Shown here: positions 57,475-64,000 of the stretch, piece after piece | Layout: each line of letters begins with the position of its first letter | Position numbering within the stretch: the stretch's first letter is position 1 | From: Tanypteryx hageni | Lineage: Eukaryota; Arthropoda; Insecta; Odonata; Petaluridae | Assembly (NCBI GenBank): GCA_028673005.1 | Contig: CM054115.1 | Span: 57,373,407-57,437,406, forward strand | Direction of reading: 5' to 3' | DNA length: 64,000 nucleotides | Notes under the pieces: generated by a model | Told to the model about the DNA's origin: nothing | The model's database searches: none | Seen by the model: the letters and a program-made list of their open reading frames with translations, nothing else | Made by a program: the position numbers and the translations under genes

Positions 57475-58429
57475 AAATATACTACAACATATCTAAGAAA
57501 AATATAATCTTTTTTCATGTTGAGATATTGTATTTTCTCATTATTTTGCTCTATTTCCTAAGTGTAGATTAGGTCGTAGGCTTCAAATATGCATATACTG
57601 TTTACTTTGAGTCTTGTGTATTTCTTCTCTTTCCATTGTCTTTGGTGTTCTGGATAGAAGTTTCAATTTCGATATCGTACAGCCTCACCAGAATAAAATA
57701 AATGGTTCCAAGTTGTGATGTACATGCGGTAAGACTAAAAAATGACAAGTGCAAACTTGCAAACTCTTGGGGGCCCTTCTTGAAGCGCGAGCCACCGGGT
57801 TTCGCCCGGGCTGCCCAGGCGATAGCCACGAGCACGGTTGCGCGCACGGCTTATGCAAAAAAATGCAAACGGCCATTCAGTAAATTGTAAGCAAAAATTA
57901 CACAACAGTCTCGGACTAGGATTTTATTTTAATACTTAATCCATTTGCGTCTGGAATCCCATTTTAAGGAGAACTAATTTTGCGTTATCGATTAAATAAA
58001 GCTTTCAGTATCTGATCGAAGCATTTCACTCACCAGCCCAAGTTTCTGTTACGAGCTTTCGGTGCTTGCATCATGCAAACGCTTAAAAAAATCACCATAC
58101 ACCAATATTTAAACTCTTAATTAAACCAACGCGATAGCATTTGAACTACACAGAGCCTACTTAAATAAGATAGTAGTTTTCATTTTCTGCGAAATTAAGG
58201 CATCTATCCGGAATTTCTAAATTCTCGGGCAATCGGCTCGCGTCCTAGTTTTCTAATTTCAAGTTTCATTGCTCAGATCGCCCTCATTCAGCAATAGCTA
58301 TATTCATCATTAAGACAATAGCCTATATGTTGCACTAAAATGTATGTAAAAATTAGAATATTTTGTGTTAGGATTATGGTGTCATCCATCATCCGTGCCT
58401 TCTAGTACGTATCCGGATAAAAAAATTAA
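57475..58429. other. No gene recognised
   Basis: A GC-rich patch at about 57760-57860 contains GGGTTTCGCCCGGGC, reminiscent of MITE subterminal sequence, but no end pair was found. Confidence 0.5.
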
Positions 58430-59130
58430 TTCAAAATTATCACGTCATCATATGTATACGTCTTTGGCTGAAATCAAATGGATTATAACGCAATCTAAGC
58501 ATTAAATCGACGCTCTTGAATTACGGAAAATCAATTCCCATTGAAAAGCATTGTAGTCGTTGCTATGGTAGTTAATATTTTTCATTATTGATAACCGAAA
58601 AACCTTTCATAATTTTATGATTAAAATCTAATTTTTACGCAAATTCAGCATGGATTTGAATTTTGTCTTCAAGAAAATAAACTTCATTCTTTCTTCCACA
58701 GTATGGTGCATGTCCCGACCCTGTATCTTAATTTTAAATAATTTTTAAATAAGCAGTTTTATATAGCCCTGCACCGTTTTCAATGATTTTCTTATGGGTA
58801 TTTGAAATTGGGGTCAAAAATACCTCTCAAATATAATTTTTTCCGGAATTTCGGTTTTTTTCTAGAGGTTGTACCCAATGACCTGTCTTCATGCCAAATT
58901 TCAGCTCTGTAGCACTTCTAGAAGTACCTTAAGTTTTACATTATATAAGAAGCAGTTATTTATAATGACATCGCACTTTTGGGATCTCAAATACTTTTTG
59001 TTGTGATGTGTCGAAATTAATTTCGGCGTGATTGGCTTAAGTATTTTATTTTAAACTTGGAGAAAACTTTTGAGTCTATAGCAGGAACGCAATGAAAGCC
59101 CCCTTAATGCGGGGTGGCGGCGGACAGGGG
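58430..59130. repeat. Family C repeat, partial copy
   Basis: It begins with ACGTCATCATATGTATACGT, identical at 63.35 kb, followed by CAATTCCCATTGAAAAGCAT and GTTGCTATGGTAG. Further in, a segment around TTATATAGCCCTG and GGTTGTACC matches 12830-12960. It therefore joins blocks that lie in the same element at 10.4-13.8 kb. No coding capacity. Confidence 0.6.
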
Positions 59131-60255
59131 GCCGCGACACCCCTCCGAATCGATTTCCCGTATGTTATAGTGGTGGCCTCATATACGTGTTACTGATCTG
59201 TAGTATTACAATGAGGAAAACTTGGTGTTTATTTGAAAAAGTTTTGATATGCTGAGCTTCCATGATTTGCTTCTTCCAATCGAATACTACCTCTAATTTT
59301 ATGTTTTTGAAAAATTAAATTTCTTTTCACATTCGATGCTTAATTACACATTTGGATATTGTTTCGTATTATTTTGTTTCACGTGGCATTTATTTATTTA
59401 GCGAGATGGCTAAATGTTTTAATCCCACCTGACCACATCCGAAAATTTCCCATCGCGTTACTTTGCGCATTTACATATTCTCCCTATTTTTCTGGTCAAG
59501 AATTGCGTTCATTTTCCCAATTCCGTTCTATTAGAGTATTGTGGGTATTTTTAATCCGTACTTTCTGCCGACTGACGCATCGCACCGAACCAACACGGAA
59601 AGTTTTTGTTTCGTCGTATCTTCAGGAAAAAAGTATTTTTGCCCCGAGCGCTTTATTTGCGTTCTTTCGCCGATCCTGATCTATCGTTTTCGCCGACGAG
59701 AGGAATGCATGTTCTATTTTATTCATCGCGTTCCCCTTTTCAACTCTTTTTGCTCGGGTTAAATTTAAAACTGCGAGCCTTCAATAGAGCGCGTCCGCTT
59801 TTCTCTCTGTTGAACCCTTGCCCCGTGACCTCTACCGCGCGCACGCGAAATGGTTCAGTCTTCTTCCGAGCCAGAAGGGACTTCCATAGATTGTTCGCGT
59901 TCCTTTTGTGCATTATTGTGTAAAGCATTTGAGCTCTGGTCTCGCGCGGATTTCTTTTTAAAGAAAATAAAAAACTTGGGGCTTTTTTCTCGCTCTCGGA
60001 ACTCATTCTTGCCGGAGGTTTCTTTCCTTTCGTGTTTCTGAAGTTTTATTAAGATTCCGTAAAGGAATCGCCTACAAAGGGAGCATGGATAACGGACGTA
60101 AGCGTTTCCCACGGGAAGTTGTTATATTGCGAGTGTATACGCGAAAGAGCCAAAGAACTCTTTGGTTCTATAGTTACAGTTCATTATTTTTTGCGGGTTA
60201 TATATATGTCGAGTCGTTTTTCTCGATAATTTTTACCGTTTTTACTCTCTTTGTA
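59131..60255. other. No gene recognised
   Basis: Overlapping frames on both strands at 59359-60112 (up to 106 codons) lack recognised domains. Confidence 0.45.
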
Positions 60256-60471
60256 CAGTGGCGCAGCCAAGGGGGAGGCAGCTGGGCATTTGCCCTCCAA
60301 TATCGCAATATCCTCCAATATCTAATTCGCATTCATTTCAACTTTAACTTGAAAATAAATATATTTTTTAAATGACTATTACGATTTTTTTAAAATTTTA
60401 TAGTCTGAGTCATTATCAAAGAAAATAAATTCTTTCCTTATTTGTAAATTCATTTCATGGCTGCGCCTCTG
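60256..60471. mobile_element. CAGTGGCGCAGCC-ended MITE
   Basis: The left end CAGTGGCGCAGCCAAGG and right end read inward CAGAGGCGCAGCCATG match strongly. The flanking 8-mers show no good duplication. The AT-rich 216-bp interior has no reading frame of note. The start belongs to the same terminal pattern as the elements at 37.36, 52.81 and 60.51 kb. Confidence 0.7.
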
Positions 60472-60511
60472 CCCTTACTCTATTCTGGCTTGAATAGGCA
60501 CTCGGTACACC

Positions 60512-60752
60512 CAGAGGCGTTACTGGAAGATATGGCGCCTATGGCAAAATTTTAAGGAAACGCCTTGTTTACGTAGAATATGATTTTTGCTACATTTCCA
60601 ATAAGAATATTAGCGTTTTTATTAACAATGACGTAAATATTTGAGTGTTAAATTAATATTTATTTATGGAAAAATAAACTTTAGGCATTTTTGTGGGAAC
60701 GTTTGGCGCCTATGGCAAATGCCACCTTCGCCATACCCAAGTTACGGCACTG
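60512..60752. mobile_element. CAGAGGCGTTACT-ended MITE with near-perfect target duplication
   Basis: The left end CAGAGGCGTTACTGG and right end read inward CAGTGCCGTAACTTGG form an inverted pair, and GGCGCCTATGGCAAA occurs near both ends in direct orientation. The flanking GGTACACC (60504-60511) and AGTACACC (60753-60760) differ at one base. Non-coding, 241 bp. Confidence 0.85.
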
Positions 60753-60760
60753 AGTACACC

Positions 60761-62590
60761 TGCACCCACTGCGGTATGTTAATTGTAGGGATTTTTGAAC
60801 CGTCAAAGTTGTCATTAAGGTGTTGTTAATACGTCGGTTGGACGTCGTGGAGCTGGTCGGAATACCGTTGATCAATTTCACAAGTTTAGTTTTTCTATTT
60901 GCTTTGCAATGACTAACAGATACACTGAGCTGTGTATGTTTTTGACTTTCAAGGCGTAGGAATATGCCGCCTTAAAATTGCGCAGTTACGGCTCCCATGA
61001 TTTTTAAAAGTTTGTCAAGTAGGGGAAAAGACTCGGCGGCCGTTTTATTTTATGGCAGGCCATTTGAAACTGAATTTACTGGACTTGGTGGCAAAGTCCG
61101 TTTCTCTTCGCTGCGTATTTTGGAATTGGAATTGTTAGCAATTTTTAGATTTGTTCGAATTAAGAATGTAATATCCGATAATTTTTATCGAGGGCGGACT
61201 TTGGGATTAATAAAAAAATATTGCTTAGTTTTATGTCTGAGCGAAAGTAATAAAAGCAATGATTAAACGTTATGATTCACTTTCTTTTACTGCTTGAACA
61301 AGTAAATTAGTAGTCGCTAAAAAAATCTATGCAGTGTGTGGGTGCTCGGCAATTTATTTTATGAAACAATTTCTTTAACACGGTTCATCGATTAACCAAT
61401 GTGAATTTTATTTCGCCGAGAACGATTTAGAGCGCATTTATCGTTTTCTCATTCATCTATATATTATATTTATATCTCTGCCATTATCTGGTTTTTCCTG
61501 AAACATCACGCTGTTGCTTTAACTGGTATTACGCCCGAGCTTCTGCAATAAAATGCCATGTAATCACTGTATCCGAAATAGCAAAAATAAACTCTCGACG
61601 CATTTGTTGATAGCGAAGTAGGTTTTTTCGTTATTGTCGGAGTGTACTATTTTAGTTCCGCCATTTCTCATCTCAGCCGTATGACTTCGGAAAAAAAGAA
61701 GCGCTTATTTTTTCCCGCAATGAAACCTATTAAAAACTCGTCTCTTCCTCCATCGTGCGTTTCCCATTACCGTTATCCTCCGTGCATGTAATATGCGAGT
61801 TCTTCGGTGTCTTTATGGGAAAATGAGGGAGAAAGAGAAGCGTGTTTTTTTAAGGGGAACGACCGAATTTATTTGCGCGCGTATTCTGCCTCGTGGTGGC
61901 CGTAGTTTGGATTCGGAAATATGACGACTTGCTTTCAAGAAGCGGATGGCAATTTTCCCGCAAGATAAACAGGATCCCCTTTGCTCAAAGAGCTCGGCGT
62001 CATATGGTCCGCCTATTATTTCGTAAAAAATATCTGTGGAACAGGCAAGGTTAGCTTGTTCTTCTTTTGTTTTTTTTTATTACTTGGCTGCTGCCGCATA
62101 TTCGTTTCGGATCCGGAGATGTTTTAACTCGAGTCTGAGCCTGCGTTTCATTTAAAGATTTTTTTAGACTAACTAATTATTTTTATATTAAAAATGTATT
62201 TGGTTAGCCGTAACTTTGTGGCGTTCCTTTCTTAAAATGAAAGAATGTAAAAATAACTTTGTAAAAAACCTCTTTGTCAATAATACTAGAATAATAAAGT
62301 GGCGTTTTTTGCAACGTTATTTGTCCTTCCTTTAATTATTTTATGGTTGCGTTTTACGTTTGCATGCGTTAATTTGAAGCATGCACTGCGTTGGCTCGAT
62401 CACCGTGCGGCCTCGAATTTGAGGCGACCTCTAATTTCAGAAAGGGCGATAGAAAAAAGAGGGTGATTAAAACAGCATAATTTGATTTTTAAATGCCTTT
62501 AAATAGGTTTCTCATAATCTCCCAAATAGCGGCAGAAAAAAATATTAAATACTTTAATTTAGGAAAATATGTAGAATTTCGTAATTTAGC

Positions 62591-62592
<2 letters not shown>
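60761..62592. other. No gene recognised
   Basis: AT-rich with a GC-richer stretch near 61.7-62.1 kb. The frame at 60997-61266 has no family that I recognise. Confidence 0.5.
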
Positions 62593-62644
<52 letters not shown>

Positions 62645-62732
62645 ATGTATATGTATACACACACATATATATACATATACACACACGTACATACATACAT
62701 ACATACATATATATACACACACACACACACCT
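62593..62732. repeat. Compound TA / CA / CATA microsatellite
   Basis: A pure AT run (62593-62636) grades into GTATAC, CACACATATA, CATA and CA runs. Open Tyr/Ile/His frames across it are repeat translations. Confidence 0.95.
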
Positions 62733-63159
62733 CTGCAAGTATTTCATCTCACCTTGGAAAAAACTTGCATTTTTCAGAGTGATGTTTCATCATTGGAAAT
62801 ATTTTTTTAATTCCAAAAGATATCACCTCTGCACCCATTTGCGTTCTTTCGTTATGTAACAATAATAGAGTAAAACAATCCCTAAAATTTGCAATTTTAA
62901 GAATATTACACTTGTTCCACAGTAGGATACTAAAGCCATACATTTCTGCCAATTTTTAAAGTTGTAGCTTATCTAGAAGTGAAATAATATTTATCTATTT
63001 GTTTATATTTTAAAAACTTTTAACGGCCGCAACAAAATATCCATCGAGATTTTCAAATGTTTATTTGGGTATGTGCACCAAGCTCTAAATAACTTTAAAA
63101 TTTCAGCTCCAACACGACATTACTTTTTTCACAATTCTATAATATTTCCTGTTTTACTT
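62733..63159. other. No gene recognised
   Basis: AT-rich. The last part may belong to the following family C copy. Confidence 0.5.
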
Positions 63160-63545
63160 TTTTGGATTTTGACGTCGTTATAATTAACTGCGTAGTTTTA
63201 AATCAATTGCATTATAATGCAATCCACTGATTCTCTTTACAAGCACTAAATTAAAGCTATTATTATAAACAGTTCATCAACCCCCATAATTGAAAGCAGT
63301 AGGTAACGTTCTTTTATTTAATAACATATATCGCATTTTAAAATGATGACGTCATCATATGTATACGTCTTTGGTTGAAATCAATGGGACAATAAGAATT
63401 TCCCTATTAAAAAGCATGAAAGCGATGCAATTATAATACGGATTGCCAATTCCCATTGAAAAGCATTGTCCTGGTTGCTATGGTAGCTGAAGTTCTTGAT
63501 TATTGAGCATTTGCTTTTTTCCGATTAAAAACCTTTCTTCGTCAA
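63160..63545. repeat. Family C repeat, partial copy (two diverged sub-copies)
   Basis: A first block around TGACGTCGTTATAATTAAC with AATCAATTGCATTATAATGC (63170-63310) resembles 10437-10560. A second block from ACGTCATCATATGTATACGT to GTTGCTATGGTAG (63350-63490) matches 58436-58570. It ends where the mariner-like pseudogene begins. Confidence 0.6.
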
Positions 63546-63546
63546 T

Positions 63547-64000
63547 TCAGCTCTTCCCGTGTATTCCATGTTTGGGCATAAACAATGCTCTTCAGATGGC
63601 CGCACAGGTAAAGTCAGCAGGAGTGAGATCATGCAATCGCAGAGGCCACACAACTGGTCCGTTTCGTCCTATCCATTGACCTGGGTAGTGGCTGTCCAAA
63701 TGGCACTTTACATCGGTAGTAGAATGGGCAGGAGCCCCATCATGCAGTACTTACATTGTCTGTCACATTGCCAATGGTACACCGTCCAGTAGTCGTGGTA
63801 ATTGCTCCGATAGAAACTGCAAATAGGAAGCCCCTGATAGTTGAGGCGGTAGCTCATAAGGGCCTAGGAGGTGATCGCCAATTATTCCCACTCAAACATA
63901 TATTGCAAACTGCTGTTAGAATCGTCTTTCCTGAATTGGATACGGACTTCAATCAGCCCATGTGTGCTGTTTATGGCTATTCACAATCCTATTCTGTGTG
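63547..64000 (-). pseudogene. Tc1/mariner-superfamily DDE transposase, C-terminal half, broken, runs off the window
   Basis: Reading the minus strand from the right edge gives an H-x2-H-x-W-AD block, then VGIIGDHLLGPYELP, FLSEQLPRLLDGVPL, then HDGAPAH (63744-63724, second catalytic Asp), HYPGQWIGRNGPVVWP and DLTPADF (63630-63610, third catalytic position). After a one-base frameshift it ends with GHLKSIVYAQTWNTREEL. Thirty-six residues separate the two Asp residues. Several in-frame stops (for example near 63770 and 63900) make it inactive. The N-terminal DNA-binding domains and first Asp lie beyond the window. The subgroup is uncertain. Confidence 0.8.

Overview
The window looks like AT-leaning, gene-poor nuclear DNA of an invertebrate, most likely an insect. 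I infer this from the repeat mix: RTE-like and jockey/CR1-like LINEs, tRNA-headed SINEs, hAT, piggyBac-like, Tc1/mariner-like and pogo-like remnants, and long CT arrays. The species cannot be fixed from the sequence. I found no host protein-coding gene, no intact tRNA or rRNA gene, no CRISPR array and no operon. Every recognisable protein fragment belongs to a transposable element and is broken by stops, frameshifts or truncation.

Layout. 1-8.2 kb: mostly unassignable sequence, a TA microsatellite and two small hAT elements. 8.2-9.1 kb: a decayed piggyBac-like element with terminal repeats and transposase remains. 9.9-13.8 kb: a short MITE with a perfect 8-bp target duplication, then a 3.2-3.4 kb non-coding repeat with inverted ends. 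13.8-25 kb: unique DNA, a 31-bp-arm hairpin, a 0.7-kb CT array, three copies of a GGCTGGTTTCC-ended repeat, and a perfect 53-bp-arm palindrome built on a tRNA 3' half. 25.0-25.5 kb: a C-rich minisatellite with G4 potential on the minus strand. 28-34 kb: a TTAA-flanked piggyBac-type MITE, a hAT MITE and a pogo/Tigger-like transposase tail.

35.9-39.8 kb is the best-resolved part. A plus-strand LINE is interrupted by a hAT element carrying a ZBED-type transposase pseudogene (8-bp duplication AGATAAAA). That element is interrupted by a CAGTGGCGG-ended element (8-bp duplication TTCGTTCC), which in turn contains a minus-strand jockey-like LINE fragment. It is a four-layer nest whose insertion order can be read from the sequence.

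41-45 kb: a two-copy repeat family, a hAT MITE and a foldback with 39-bp arms. 47.1-49.0 kb: about 2 kb of almost pure polypyrimidine built from several successive minisatellites, whose long open frames are not genes. 49-64 kb: a dense cluster of short elements (tandem hATs, CAGTGGCG-ended MITEs with target duplications, two copies of one SINE), partial copies of the 10-13 kb repeat, and a Tc1/mariner-type transposase pseudogene running off the right edge.

Nothing here amounts to a new functional system. The items that deserve checking are the perfect tRNA-half palindrome, the two hairpins that could give double-stranded RNA, the four-layer nest, and repeat modules shared between otherwise different elements.
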